DNA from: Kitasatospora azatica KCTC 9699
GTDB taxonomy: Bacteria > Actinomycetota > Actinomycetes > Streptomycetales > Streptomycetaceae
DNA length: 64,000 nucleotides
Assembly (NCBI RefSeq): GCF_000744785.1
Contig: NZ_JQMO01000002.1
Location: 2,294,001-2,358,000 of the forward strand
Reading direction: 5' to 3'
The notes below the pieces were generated by a model. That model searched no databases and was not told the origin of the DNA. It worked only from the letters and a program-made list of their open reading frames with translations. Positions 18,925-27,586 of the stretch are shown in pieces. Both the position numbers and the translations under genes were made by a program. Position 1 is the first letter of the stretch, and every line of letters starts with the position of its first letter.

Positions 18925-18959
18925 CGGTAAACCCGGCCGGTAAGCCCGGCCGGTAGTCC
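18925..18959 (+). repeat. 13-nt tandem repeats, each with a stop codon, downstream of the sigma gene
   Basis: CCGGTAAACCCGG, CCGGTAAGCCCGG and CCGGTAGTCCC follow one another directly after the sigma-factor stop at 18920-18922. The added stops TAA (18928), TAA (18941) and TAG (18954) fall in all three reading frames. Confidence 0.85.
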
Positions 18960-19066
18960 CCCCGGTGTGGCGGCCGGACAACAGCGATCGCGCCGCGGTC
19001 ACGATTCGGTATCGCGCGACCGGTTTGTCCTGCCAGGACGGGCATCGGCGGTCTACAACAGGGCCC

Positions 19067-19864
19067 ATGTGGTTGCTCTTCCTGGTCCCGGCCTGTGTCG
19101 TCGCGGTGCTCTCCTGTCTGCGCCTGGTGCGCGCGGCGGCCACCGCCGACGCGATGGCGGGACTCACGGACGAGGAGTCGGAGTCGGAGTCGGTGGCGAT
19201 CGGGCTGTACGAGACGGCGTACCTGGCCGGCGGGCCGCGCCGGGTGGTGGACCTGGCGCTGGTGCTGATGACCGGGCGGGGCCGGCTGCACCTGGCGCAC
19301 ACCGGCTGGACCACGGTGGTCGACCCGCAGGGCCGCAGCCGGCTGGAGCGGGCGCTGATCAGCGAGATCGGGCCGGACGGGCAGTGCCGCACGGCCGAGC
19401 TGCGCGAGTCGCTGAGCGGGCACCCGACGGTGACCGAGATCGGGGTGCGGCTGTCGCTGGCCGGGCTCGCCACACCGGCGGGGGTGCGCGAGAGCACGGT
19501 GCTGGCGGTGCGGCAGGTGCGCCAGGCGCTGCTGCTCGCGGTGCTGCTGCTGACCGCCGCGCTGACCCTGACCTGGCCGGGCGACGGCGGTACGCCGGCC
19601 ACCCTGGCCTGGTTCTCGCTGCCGCTGATCCTGACCACCGGCACCCTGCTGATGGCCCGGGTGGACGTGCATCCCTACACCCGCTGGGCGGCGCCGGCCG
19701 GGCTCGAGCTGCTGCGCGAGATCCGCGTCCCGCAGCAGCTGGGCACCGGCCGGCAGCCGGTCGATCCGGCCGGTGACGCCGAGCGGCGGCTGCTGACCGC
19801 GGTGGCGATCGAGGGCACCGAGGCGCTGCCGGACGCCCGGCTGCGGGCGGCGCTGCGCGGCTGA
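19067..19864 (+). CDS. TIGR04222-type membrane protein
   Basis: 265 residues. An N-terminal membrane segment (MWLLFLVPACVVAVLSCLRL) is followed by the LYETAYLAGGPRRVVDLAL..L..RGRL motif that defines the TIGR04222 domain. A second hydrophobic pair lies around 165-205 and the C-terminal part carries LLTAVAIEGTEALPDARLRAAL. Members are common in actinobacteria, usually in several copies, and have no proven function. The start at 19067 places the membrane segment at the N-terminus; no strong ribosome binding site is seen. It converges with hemQ, whose stop is 29 nt away. Confidence 0.72.
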   Translation: MWLLFLVPACVVAVLSCLRLVRAAATADAMAGLTDEESESESVAIGLYETAYLAGGPRRVVDLALVLMTGRGRLHLAHTGWTTVVDPQGRSRLERALISEIGPDGQCRTAELRESLSGHPTVTEIGVRLSLAGLATPAGVRESTVLAVRQVRQALLLAVLLLTAALTLTWPGDGGTPATLAWFSLPLILTTGTLLMARVDVHPYTRWAAPAGLELLREIRVPQQLGTGRQPVDPAGDAERRLLTAVAIEGTEALPDARLRAALRG

Positions 19865-19892
19865 GAGACCCGCGCAGCGCCCGCCGGACCGG

Positions 19893-20606
19893 TCAGGCCA
19901 GGCCGTTGAGCAGCTCGCTGACCGGCTTGCGACGGCCGGTGAAGAACGGGACCTCCTCGCGCACGTGCAGCCGCGCGCGGGACGGGCGCAGGTCGCGCAT
20001 CAGGTCCACGATCCGGTGCAGCTCGTCCGCCTCGAAGGCGAGCAGCCACTCGTAGTCGCCCAGCGCGAACGAGGCGACGGTGTTGGCCCGCACGTCGGGG
20101 TAGCCGCGGGCCATCTGGCCGTGCTCGGCCAGCATCGCCCGGCGCTCCTCGTCGGGGAGCAGGTACCACTCGTAGGAGCGGACGAACGGGTAGACGCAGA
20201 CGTACTCGCGGGCCTGCTCGTCGGCCAGGAAGGCCGGGATGTGCGACTTGTTGAACTCGGCGGGGCGGTGCAGCGCCATGTTCGACCAGACCGGCTTCAG
20301 CAGGCGGCCCAGTCGGGTGCGGCGGAAGCGGTTGTACGCCTCCTGCAGGTCGTCGGACTTCTCGGCGTGCCACCAGATCATCAGATCGGCGTCGGCGCGC
20401 AGGCCGGAGACGTCGTAACTGCCGCGAACCGTCACGTCCTTGGCGGCGAGCTGCTCGAACAGCTCGTCGACCTCGGTGGCCAGCGCGGCGCGGTCCTCGG
20501 GGAGCGCGTCCTTGAGCTTGAACACCGACCACATGGTGTAGCGGATGACCTGGTTCAGGTCGCGGGCCTTCTTCTTCTGCGGCTGCTGCTCGGTGGTCTC
20601 AGTCAT
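19893..20606 (-). CDS. hemQ: HemQ/ChdC coproheme decarboxylase (chlorite dismutase family)
   Basis: 237 residues. HemQ oxidatively decarboxylates coproheme to protoheme, the last step of the coproporphyrin-dependent heme pathway of Gram-positive bacteria. Visible motifs are the dimeric beta-barrel opening [24 protein letters not shown], the catalytic Tyr segment [16 protein letters not shown] and the heme-ligand His segment [13 protein letters not shown]. Its ATG overlaps the stop of the upstream oxidase gene (ATGA), so the pair is translationally coupled. Confidence 0.93.
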   Translation of the reverse strand: MTETTEQQPQKKKARDLNQVIRYTMWSVFKLKDALPEDRAALATEVDELFEQLAAKDVTVRGSYDVSGLRADADLMIWWHAEKSDDLQEAYNRFRRTRLGRLLKPVWSNMALHRPAEFNKSHIPAFLADEQAREYVCVYPFVRSYEWYLLPDEERRAMLAEHGQMARGYPDVRANTVASFALGDYEWLLAFEADELHRIVDLMRDLRPSRARLHVREEVPFFTGRRKPVSELLNGLA

Positions 20607-22015
20607 GCCCTCATTGTCCCTTCCGTACCGGCCGCGCCCGGCGCCGGGGTCAACAGAACGTCGACGGCGCGGCGGGCACTGGCGATGCAGGCCGGGATGC
20701 CCACGCCGTCGTAGGCCGCGCCGGCCAGTGCCAGGCCGCCGAGCTCGGCCGCCCGGGCGCGGATCCGGGCCACCCGGTCCTGGTGGCCGACGGGGTACTG
20801 CGGCAGGCCGGCCCGCCAGCGGGTCACCGTCGTGGCGTACGGCTGGGCGGTCAGGCCGACGGCCTCGCGCAGGTCGGCGAGCGAGCGCTTGACCAGCTCG
20901 GCGTCGTCGAGGTCGAGGGCCGCCTCCTCGCGGTAGCGGCCGAGCGAGGTGCGCAGCAGGAAGGTCTCGGGGGCGGCGCGGTCCAGCCAGCCCCACTTCT
21001 GGCTGGAGAAGGTCGCGGCCTTGATCGCGCGGCCGTCCACCGGCGGGACCAGGAATCCGCTGCCGGGCGGCGGGGCGGGCAGGTCGGCGCGGTGGAAGGC
21101 CATCGTGACCAGCGCCATGCCCGCGTACTCGATCCCGGCCAGCTCGGCGGCGACCGCCGGTGCCGCCTGGGCCAGCAGCTCGGCGGCCACCGGTGCGGGG
21201 GCGGTGAGCAGGACGGCGTCGAAGGCCCGGCCGTCCACCGACCAGCCCTCGGGGGTGCGACGCAGCTCGCCCACCGGGTTGTTGCGCCGCAGTTCCACGC
21301 CTGCCCGCTCGCAGGCGGCGGCGACCGCGACCGGCAGGGTGCCGATGCCGCCGCGCAGGCCCTGGAAGACCGGTCCGCCCGCCTGCGGCCGGTCCAGCAG
21401 CCGGTGCACGCCCTCGACCAGTGAGCCGCCGCCCTGGGCGACGGCGAGCAGCTGGGGGACGGCGGCGCGCAGCGAGATCTCCTCGGCCCGTCCGGCGTAG
21501 ACGCCGCCGAGCAGCGGTTCGATCAGCCGGTCCACCACCTCCTGGCCGAGCCGCTCGGCCACGTAGGCGCCGATCGCGACATCCGTGCCGAGTTCGGCCG
21601 GCTGCTCGGCCCGCACCCGGGCCAGGCCCTGTTCGGTCAGCACGCCGGAGGCGGCCAGCGCGTCCAGGTCGCCCGGTACGCCCATGAGTTGGCCGCCGGG
21701 CAGCGGGCGCAGCGCGCCTCGGGTCCAGACGGCGGCCTTGGCGGTGCTGGGCGGCTCCAGGAAGTCGGCCAGGCCGACTTCCCGGGCGAGCTGGACGGCC
21801 TCGGGGCGGCGGGCGAGCATCGACTCGGCGCCCAGGTCGACCTGGACCCCGCCGACCTCGCCGGTGCGCAGCTTGCCGCCGAACCGGTCGGTGGCCTCGA
21901 AGACCGTGACCGCCGCCCGGGGCGAGCCGTCGGCCACCCCGGCGAGCTGAGCGGCGGCGGTGAGGCCGGCGATGCCGCCGCCGATGACCGCGACCTTGGG
22001 TAGTGCTTCTGCCAT
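20603..22015 (-). CDS. hemY: HemY/CgoX coproporphyrinogen III oxidase (protoporphyrinogen oxidase family)
   Basis: 470 residues. An FAD-dependent oxidase: the dinucleotide-binding [14 protein letters not shown] is at 8-21, the second FAD motif ([12 protein letters not shown]) about 20 residues later, and a C-terminal [20 protein letters not shown] closes the FAD site. In actinobacteria this enzyme oxidises coproporphyrinogen III rather than protoporphyrinogen. It overlaps hemQ by 4 nt, so oxidation and decarboxylation enzymes are made together; hemE lies about 1.2 kb away on the same strand. The ATG at 22015 is preceded by a weak ribosome binding site. Confidence 0.93.
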   Translation of the reverse strand: MAEALPKVAVIGGGIAGLTAAAQLAGVADGSPRAAVTVFEATDRFGGKLRTGEVGGVQVDLGAESMLARRPEAVQLAREVGLADFLEPPSTAKAAVWTRGALRPLPGGQLMGVPGDLDALAASGVLTEQGLARVRAEQPAELGTDVAIGAYVAERLGQEVVDRLIEPLLGGVYAGRAEEISLRAAVPQLLAVAQGGGSLVEGVHRLLDRPQAGGPVFQGLRGGIGTLPVAVAAACERAGVELRRNNPVGELRRTPEGWSVDGRAFDAVLLTAPAPVAAELLAQAAPAVAAELAGIEYAGMALVTMAFHRADLPAPPPGSGFLVPPVDGRAIKAATFSSQKWGWLDRAAPETFLLRTSLGRYREEAALDLDDAELVKRSLADLREAVGLTAQPYATTVTRWRAGLPQYPVGHQDRVARIRARAAELGGLALAGAAYDGVGIPACIASARRAVDVLLTPAPGAAGTEGTMRA

Positions 22016-22178
22016 GCTCCGCAGTCTCGCACCCGCCGAGGGGCGGACCTGGGTGCGGGGTAGGGGTAGCGGATGGTGTTCGTTCTGTGATCGGTTCGCA
22101 ACCGGAGAGGTGAAACCTCGTCAACTACCGGCCCGTCCAAGGGTGGACGGATTCACCGGCAACGGGGAGGGACACCAC

Positions 22179-23177
22179 ATGGAGCATCGGGCAAGAGCCG
22201 CCGCCGCACTGGCCGTGGCAGCAGTCATCGGGGTGGCCGGCTGCAGCGCGGGCAGCTCGTCCCACGACAGCGCGGCGGCGCACGGGGCCTACCCGGCCCC
22301 GGCCGCAGGCACGGGCGGCGGTGTGGGCGGGGGCGCGGCGACCGGCGCCGCCAAGGTCCCGGGCGCCGCCGGGACCCCCGCACCCGTCCCGAGCGCGGCC
22401 GCCGACCGCGCGATGGCCTACACCGGCAAGCTCGACCTACAGGTCGACGACGTCACCACCGCACTGACCCGGGCCCAGGACCTCGCCACCGCCCAGTCCG
22501 GCTACGTGCAGCACGAGAACGCCGCCGGCGACACCGCCGAGCTGGTGCTGCGCATCCCGTCCGCCTCCTTCGCGGGCGCGCTGGACCAGCTGGCCGCGCT
22601 CGGCAAGGTGCTCGACCGCACCTCCCAGGCCGACGACCTGACCGAGCAGAAGGTGGACCTGGACAGCCGGGTGAAGAGCCAGCAGGCCAGCGTGGACCGG
22701 GTGCGGGCGCTGATGCAGGACGCCAAGACGCTGGCCGACGTGGTCTCGTTGGAGAGCGAGCTGAGCAAGCGCGAGGCGGACCTGGAGTCGCTGCAGCGCC
22801 AGGCTCAGGAGCTGGCCGGCAAGACCTCGCTCTCCACCGTCACCCTGGAGCTGAGCACCAAGCCGACCCCGGCCGCCCCGCCACCGGTCCCCGCCGCGCC
22901 GGCCAAGCCCGGTTTCTGGGGCTCGATCGGCCACGCGCTGGGCGGCGGCTGGCACGTGCTGGTCGCGGTGCTGCACGGTCTGCTGGTCGGGATCGCCGCG
23001 CTGACACCGTTCCTGCTGGTGCTCGGGCCGCTCGGCTGGGCGCTGCGCTGGTTCCTCCGGCGCCGTCCGGACCTCGACCGGCGTCGGCCGCGCCCCGCCC
23101 CGGCGGAACCGGCGGAACCGGCCGAAGCGGGCGAAGCGGGCGAACCGTCCGAGGCGGGCGGCGCACCCGCCGAGTGA
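22179..23177 (+). CDS. DUF4349 lipoprotein with C-terminal membrane anchor
   Basis: 332 residues. Signal peptide with lipobox VAGC (Cys22), then a low-complexity Gly/Ala/Pro stretch and a DUF4349 domain. The domain begins MAYTGKLDLQVDDVTTAL and includes a helical coiled-coil part (LTEQKVDLDSRVKSQQASVDRVRALM to LESLQRQAQELAGKTSLSTVTLEL). A hydrophobic segment at about 255-285 and an acidic Ala/Glu-rich tail end the protein. Function is unknown; the domain resembles coiled-coil periplasmic-type scaffolds. GGGGAGGG precedes the ATG at 22179. Its TGA touches the hemE stop from the other strand (TGATCA), with no base between them. Confidence 0.85.
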   Translation: MEHRARAAAALAVAAVIGVAGCSAGSSSHDSAAAHGAYPAPAAGTGGGVGGGAATGAAKVPGAAGTPAPVPSAAADRAMAYTGKLDLQVDDVTTALTRAQDLATAQSGYVQHENAAGDTAELVLRIPSASFAGALDQLAALGKVLDRTSQADDLTEQKVDLDSRVKSQQASVDRVRALMQDAKTLADVVSLESELSKREADLESLQRQAQELAGKTSLSTVTLELSTKPTPAAPPPVPAAPAKPGFWGSIGHALGGGWHVLVAVLHGLLVGIAALTPFLLVLGPLGWALRWFLRRRPDLDRRRPRPAPAEPAEPAEAGEAGEPSEAGGAPAE

Positions 23178-24254
23178 TCAGCGCGCGCTGGCCTCGTGCA
23201 CGAAGGCCACCAGACGGGACAGCGCGTCCGGGTCCATGCTCGGCATGACGCCGTGGCCGAGGTTGAAGATGTGACCGCTGGTGCCCAGCGCGGAGGCCGC
23301 GTGCAGCACCTCGCGGGCCTTGGTCTCCACCACCTTGGTGGGGGCGAAGAGCACCGCCGGGTCGAGATTGCCCTGCAGCGCCTTGCCGGGACCGACCCGG
23401 CGGGCCGCCTCGTTGAGCGGCACCCGCCAGTCGACGCCGACCACGTCCGCGCCGGCCTCGCCCATCAGTCCGAGCAACTCGCCGGTGCCGACGCCGAAGT
23501 GGATCCGCGGCACGCCGTACTCGGCCACCGCGTCGAAGACCTTGGTGCTGGCCGGCATGACGGAGCGCCGGTAGTCGTCCGGCGCCAGCGAGCCGACCCA
23601 GGAGTCGAAGAGCTGCACCGCGGAGACACCCGCATCGAGCTGCACCTTGAGGAAGCCGGCGGTGATCACCGCGAGGCGGTCCACCAGCTGCGCCCACAGC
23701 TCGGGCTCGCCGTACATCATGGCCTTGGTGCGCTCGTGGCTCTTCGACGGGCCGCCCTCGACCAGGTAGCTGGCCAGCGTGAACGGCGCGCCGGCGAAGC
23801 CGATCAGCGGGGTGGCGCCGAGCTCGTCGACCAGCAGGCCGACCGCCTCGGTGATGTAGGGGACGTCGTCCGGCTCCAGCGGGCGCAGCCGCTCGAGGTC
23901 GGCGGCGGTGCGGATCGGGTCGGCGATCACCGGGCCGATGCCGGGCTTGATGTCGACGTCGATGCCGACCGCCTTGAGCGGGACCACGATGTCGCTGAAG
24001 AAGATCGCCGCGTCCACCTTGTGCCGGCGCACCGGCTGCAGGGTGATCTCCTTGACCAGCTCGGGCCGCATGCAGGACTCGAGCATCGGGATGCCCTCGC
24101 GCACCTTGAGGTACTCGGGCAGCGAGCGCCCGGCCTGCCGCATGAACCAGACCGGGGTGTGCGGCACCGGCTCGTGCCGGCAGGCACGCAGGAAGGCGGA
24201 GTCGTGCGCGGCACTCCGGCGCGCGGAAGGCTGGGCTGCGGTCGTCTCACTCAC
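23178..24254 (-). CDS. hemE: Uroporphyrinogen III decarboxylase HemE
   Basis: 358 residues. HemE removes four carboxyl groups from uroporphyrinogen III to give coproporphyrinogen III, the substrate of HemY. Signature segments are [16 protein letters not shown] near the N-terminus, [16 protein letters not shown] in the middle, then [10 protein letters not shown] and [12 protein letters not shown]. The start is the GTG at 24254, with GGGAGG 6-8 nt upstream; an ATG farther out adds residues that are not part of the family. It is convergent with the DUF4349 gene and divergent from the DUF3000 gene. Confidence 0.95.
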   Translation of the reverse strand: MSETTAAQPSARRSAAHDSAFLRACRHEPVPHTPVWFMRQAGRSLPEYLKVREGIPMLESCMRPELVKEITLQPVRRHKVDAAIFFSDIVVPLKAVGIDVDIKPGIGPVIADPIRTAADLERLRPLEPDDVPYITEAVGLLVDELGATPLIGFAGAPFTLASYLVEGGPSKSHERTKAMMYGEPELWAQLVDRLAVITAGFLKVQLDAGVSAVQLFDSWVGSLAPDDYRRSVMPASTKVFDAVAEYGVPRIHFGVGTGELLGLMGEAGADVVGVDWRVPLNEAARRVGPGKALQGNLDPAVLFAPTKVVETKAREVLHAASALGTSGHIFNLGHGVMPSMDPDALSRLVAFVHEASAR

Positions 24255-24380
24255 CCGGCCATCCTCCCACGCGCCAGGCGCCCCAATGGCGCGGCCCACT
24301 CGTGGGATAGTCCAACGACGACCCGGTGAGCTGCGTGCCGGTCCTTAGGGAACTGCCGGGCAGGGCCTAGTCTTCAGCTC

Positions 24381-25031
24381 ATGGCATCGGTCGGTGGGAA
24401 CCCCTCGCAGCACGGCGGAACGGGCAAGGAGTCGGCGCCGATGGGGTTCCGCAACGCGATCGAAGCGCTCGCGGGCACCTCGCTGCGCCCGGAGGTTCGG
24501 CTCTCCCCCACCCCCGCGCCCCGGCGGCTGGCCCCGTACAGCTGGGCGGTGACCGCCGAGGTGGAGGTGGACGGCGAGGAGCTGGCCGACGGCCGCTTCG
24601 TGCTGCTGCACGACCCGGCCGGCCAGGAGGCCTGGCACGGCGAGTTCCGGGTGGTCACCATGACCCGGGCCGAGCTGGAGCCGGAGATCGCCGGCGACCC
24701 GATGCTCGGCGAGGTGGGCTGGGCCTGGCTGATGGACGCGCTGCAGGCGCACGGCGCGGGCTATGCCGAGCCGGGCGGCACGGTGACCCACTGCGCCTCG
24801 CAGTACTTCGGCGCGCTGGCCGAGCGGCCGGCCTCCACCGAGATCGAGCTGCGGGCCTCCTGGACGCCGGCCGACGGCCGGTTCGAGCGGCACCTGACCG
24901 CCTGGGCCGACCTGCTCTGCGTCTGTGCGGGGCTGCCGCCCTCGGCACCCACGCCCCTGCCGCTGCCTGACGCGCCGTCACTCGGCGGAGTGGTCCCGAT
25001 GCCGGCCCGGCGCCGTCCGCGCTCACACTGA
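24381..25031 (+). CDS. DUF3000 family protein
   Basis: 216 residues. After a variable 20-residue N-terminus comes FRNAIEALAGTSLRPEVRL, then LAPYSWAVTAEV, DGRFVLLHDPAGQEAWHGEFRVV and GEVGWAWLMDAL. This is the conserved DUF3000 pattern that sits next to hemE in actinobacteria. The function is not known. No ribosome binding site precedes the ATG at 24381; translation may be leaderless, or start at the ATG at 24441. It is divergent from hemE by about 125 nt. Confidence 0.85.
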   Translation: MASVGGNPSQHGGTGKESAPMGFRNAIEALAGTSLRPEVRLSPTPAPRRLAPYSWAVTAEVEVDGEELADGRFVLLHDPAGQEAWHGEFRVVTMTRAELEPEIAGDPMLGEVGWAWLMDALQAHGAGYAEPGGTVTHCASQYFGALAERPASTEIELRASWTPADGRFERHLTAWADLLCVCAGLPPSAPTPLPLPDAPSLGGVVPMPARRRPRSH

Positions 25032-25334
25032 AGGCTGACGGGCCCGCGACCCCGCCGAACCCGGGTACCTCCTGCTCACAGGCCATTACGGGTCGTCAAC
25101 TAACGACCTCTGGCTGACCGTTTCGTATCGATCACATTCGATTTTGACCGACTTCTGGGCATGTCGTATCAGTCGTCCGCTCGAAATGTCCGTATTGTGA
25201 CTCACTAGATCGTGATCATTCGCTAAAGCCGGGCACGGATGATGCCGAAGCAGTCTGTGACCCTTTCCACACGCGGAACACTCCGACTCCTTCGCCCATC
25301 GGGGTTCCGTCCGCCACTCCCCTCAGGAGGCACG
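25032..25334. other. 303-nt intergenic region upstream of the response regulator
   Basis: No gene is supported here. The stretch from about 25090 to 25230 is clearly richer in A and T than its neighbours and probably contains the promoter of the response regulator gene. TTGACC at 25144-25149 could be a -35 box, but no convincing -10 follows at the right distance. Confidence 0.4.
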
Positions 25335-26051
25335 GTGTCGGTCCTGCTAGAGCACCCCGCAAACGTGGTCGCCTACCGTCCGACCAAGCCCACCGCGATG
25401 GTGGTGATCGCCGACCCGCGGGTCCGCAACACCGTCACGCGTCATCTGTGGGCGCTCGGTGTGCGCGACGTCATCGAGGTGTCGTCGATCGCGGAGGCCC
25501 GGCCGCGGGTCTCCACCCCCCGGGACATCTGCGTGGCCGATGTCCACCTGCCGGACGGGTCGGGGCTGACCATCCTGGCCGAGACCCGCGCGGCGGGCTG
25601 GCCCAACGGCCTGGCGCTCTCCGCGGCCGACGACATCGGCGCGGTGCGCAGCGCGCTGGCCGGCGGCGTCAAGGGCTACGTGGTCACCGGGACCCGGACC
25701 AATGTGGCGCTGCCCGGCCGTCCGGGACTGCCGCTGGGCGCGGGCGGCCTGGCGGGCCGGATGCGCCGTCCGGGGATCCCCGGCGCGCCCGGCCACGTGG
25801 GTGCCCCCGGGGCTCCCGGCGCGCCCGGTGTGCCCGGCGCCCAGCCGGCCGCCTACCGGGAGCTGTCCGGCCGCGAGGTCGAGGTGCTGCGGCTGGTCGC
25901 GGAGGGCCAGTCCAACAAGGCGATCGGCGTCGCGATGGGCCTGTCCGCGCTGACCGTGAAGAGCCACCTGGCTCGGATCGCCCGCAAGCTGGGCACCGGG
26001 GACCGGGCCGGCATGGTCGCGGTGGCCTTGCGCACCGGCATCATCCACTGA
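25335..26051 (+). CDS. Atypical response regulator with LuxR-type output and collagen-like linker
   Basis: 238 residues. The receiver domain (about 18-120) keeps the phospho-acceptor Asp (VADVHLPDGSG) and the Lys (VKGYVV), but the usual N-terminal acidic pair is reduced to ADP, so phosphorylation may be absent or unusual. A linker follows with eight Gly-x-y triplets rich in Pro (GIPGAPGHVGAPGAPGAPGV, then PGAQ). The C-terminal LuxR helix-turn-helix reads LSGREVEVLRLVAEGQSNKA and then IGVAMGLSALTVKSHLARI. No histidine kinase is adjacent (orphan). GTG 25335 has AGGAGG 5-6 nt upstream; upstream ATGs are less likely. The gene lies between DUF3000 and RNase D, as in other streptomycetes. Confidence 0.88.
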   Translation: MSVLLEHPANVVAYRPTKPTAMVVIADPRVRNTVTRHLWALGVRDVIEVSSIAEARPRVSTPRDICVADVHLPDGSGLTILAETRAAGWPNGLALSAADDIGAVRSALAGGVKGYVVTGTRTNVALPGRPGLPLGAGGLAGRMRRPGIPGAPGHVGAPGAPGAPGVPGAQPAAYRELSGREVEVLRLVAEGQSNKAIGVAMGLSALTVKSHLARIARKLGTGDRAGMVAVALRTGIIH

Positions 26052-26057
26052 ACGGCG

Positions 26058-26094
26058 ACGGCGGTCCGGAGGAACGTTTCCTCCGGACCGCCGT
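26058..26094 (+). terminator. Terminator of the response regulator gene
   Basis: Perfect 17-bp stem ACGGCGGTCCGGAGGAA / TTCCTCCGGACCGCCGT with a 3-nt loop, 7 nt after the stop codon. No U tract. Confidence 0.85.
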
Positions 26095-26162
26095 TGGCAT
26101 TCGAGCTGGTCCACGCCTGACGATCAGGGTCGGCCCCGCAAGGCTCGTCGTACCCTAAGGGG

Positions 26163-27407
26163 GTGACCGACGCCGCAGAAGCCATCGCCCTAGAGACCAC
26201 CCCGGTGCCGCTGCTCGAACCCCGGGAGGGTCTGCCACCGGTGGTGGCCGACGAGACGGCGCTGGCCGCCGTGGTCGCGGCCTTCGCGAAGGGCACCGGC
26301 CCGGTCGCGGTGGACGCCGAGCGGGCCTCCGGTTACCGCTACGGCCAGCGGGCCTATCTGATCCAGCTGCGGCGGGCCGGCGCCGGCACCGCGCTGATCG
26401 ACCCGATCGCCTGCCCCGAACTCGGCGGGCTCGGCGAGGTGCTCGCCGACGCCGAGTGGGTGGTGCACGCGGCCACCCAGGACCTGCCCTGCCTGGCCGA
26501 GGTCGGGATGCGCCCGCAGCGGCTCTTCGACACCGAACTGGCCGGCCGGATCGCCGGGTTCGCCCGGGTCGGGCTCGGCCCGATGACCGAGAACGTGCTC
26601 GGCTACAGCCTGGCCAAGGAGCACTCCGCGGTGGACTGGTCGACCCGTCCGCTGCCCGAGCCCTGGCTGCGGTACGCCGCGCTGGACGTCGAGGTGCTGG
26701 TCGAGCTGCGCGACGCGCTGGAGGCGGAGCTGACCGAGCAGGGCAAGCTGGAATGGGCACTGGAGGAGTTCGCGGCGATCGCCGCGGCCCCGCGCCCCGC
26801 GCCCCGGGTGGACCCGTGGCGGCGCACCTCCGGGCTGCACAAGATCCGCCGGCGGCGGCAGCTGGCCGCCGTGCGCGAGCTGTGGCAGGCCCGCGACCGG
26901 ATCGCCCAGGACCGCGACGTGTCGCCTGGGCGGGTGCTCTCGGATGCCGCGATCGTGGCCGCCGCGCTTGCCATGCCTACTAATTTGCAAAGTTTGCAAA
27001 GCCTGCAGGGCTTCGGACCCCGCGTGCACCGGCGCCAGCTGGAGCAGTGGCTGGGCGCCCTGGACCGGGCCCGGGCGATCCCGGAGGCCCAGCTGCCGCC
27101 GGCCGCCGCACCGCACGAGGGCCCGCCGCCGCCGCGCGCCTGGGCCGAGAAGGACCCGGTGGCCGCCGCCCGGCTCTCCGGCGCCCGGGCCGCGATCAGT
27201 GAGCTGGCCGAGCAGCTGAAGCTGCCGGCCGAGAACCTGATCACCCCCGAGCTGGTCCGCCGGGTCTCCTGGGAGCCGCCCACCGAGATCACCGCCCCCG
27301 CGGTGGCCGGAGCGCTGCGCACCCTCGGCGCCCGCCGCTGGCAGGTCGAGCTGGTGGCCCCGGTCGTCGCCGAGGCCTTCACCAAGGCGGCCACCCCCAG
27401 CGAGTGA
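26163..27407 (+). CDS. Ribonuclease D-like 3'-5' exonuclease with HRDC domain
   Basis: 414 residues. The DEDD exonuclease domain shows motif I D51-A-E53 (VAVDAERASGYRYGQ), motif II VHAATQDLPCL and motif III YAALDVEVLVEL. The HRDC helical domain follows (RRRRQLAAVRELWQARDRIA). RNase D trims 3' ends of tRNA precursors and other RNAs. The start is the GTG at 26163; the ribosome binding site is weak (GGGGG). An A+T-rich codon patch near 26984-27010 encodes a repeated Leu-Gln-Ser and stands out from the gene's usual codon choice. It is followed by the fadA-fadB operon. Confidence 0.92.
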   Translation: MTDAAEAIALETTPVPLLEPREGLPPVVADETALAAVVAAFAKGTGPVAVDAERASGYRYGQRAYLIQLRRAGAGTALIDPIACPELGGLGEVLADAEWVVHAATQDLPCLAEVGMRPQRLFDTELAGRIAGFARVGLGPMTENVLGYSLAKEHSAVDWSTRPLPEPWLRYAALDVEVLVELRDALEAELTEQGKLEWALEEFAAIAAAPRPAPRVDPWRRTSGLHKIRRRRQLAAVRELWQARDRIAQDRDVSPGRVLSDAAIVAAALAMPTNLQSLQSLQGFGPRVHRRQLEQWLGALDRARAIPEAQLPPAAAPHEGPPPPRAWAEKDPVAAARLSGARAAISELAEQLKLPAENLITPELVRRVSWEPPTEITAPAVAGALRTLGARRWQVELVAPVVAEAFTKAATPSE

Positions 27408-27586
27408 GCTCACGCAGCGGCCCACGGGCCACCGGGTGACACACGTGGCGCGGGACACATCCGAGTGCACGGGCCCTGCCCTGGGCAAGTTGGTTACCGA
27501 CCAGTAGCATGGCCGGTGAAGCAGCGCTGCTCGTTTGCGAGCGCGGATCTGCGCACCATGTCATGTCCCCTGGGAGGAGAGCCCCC

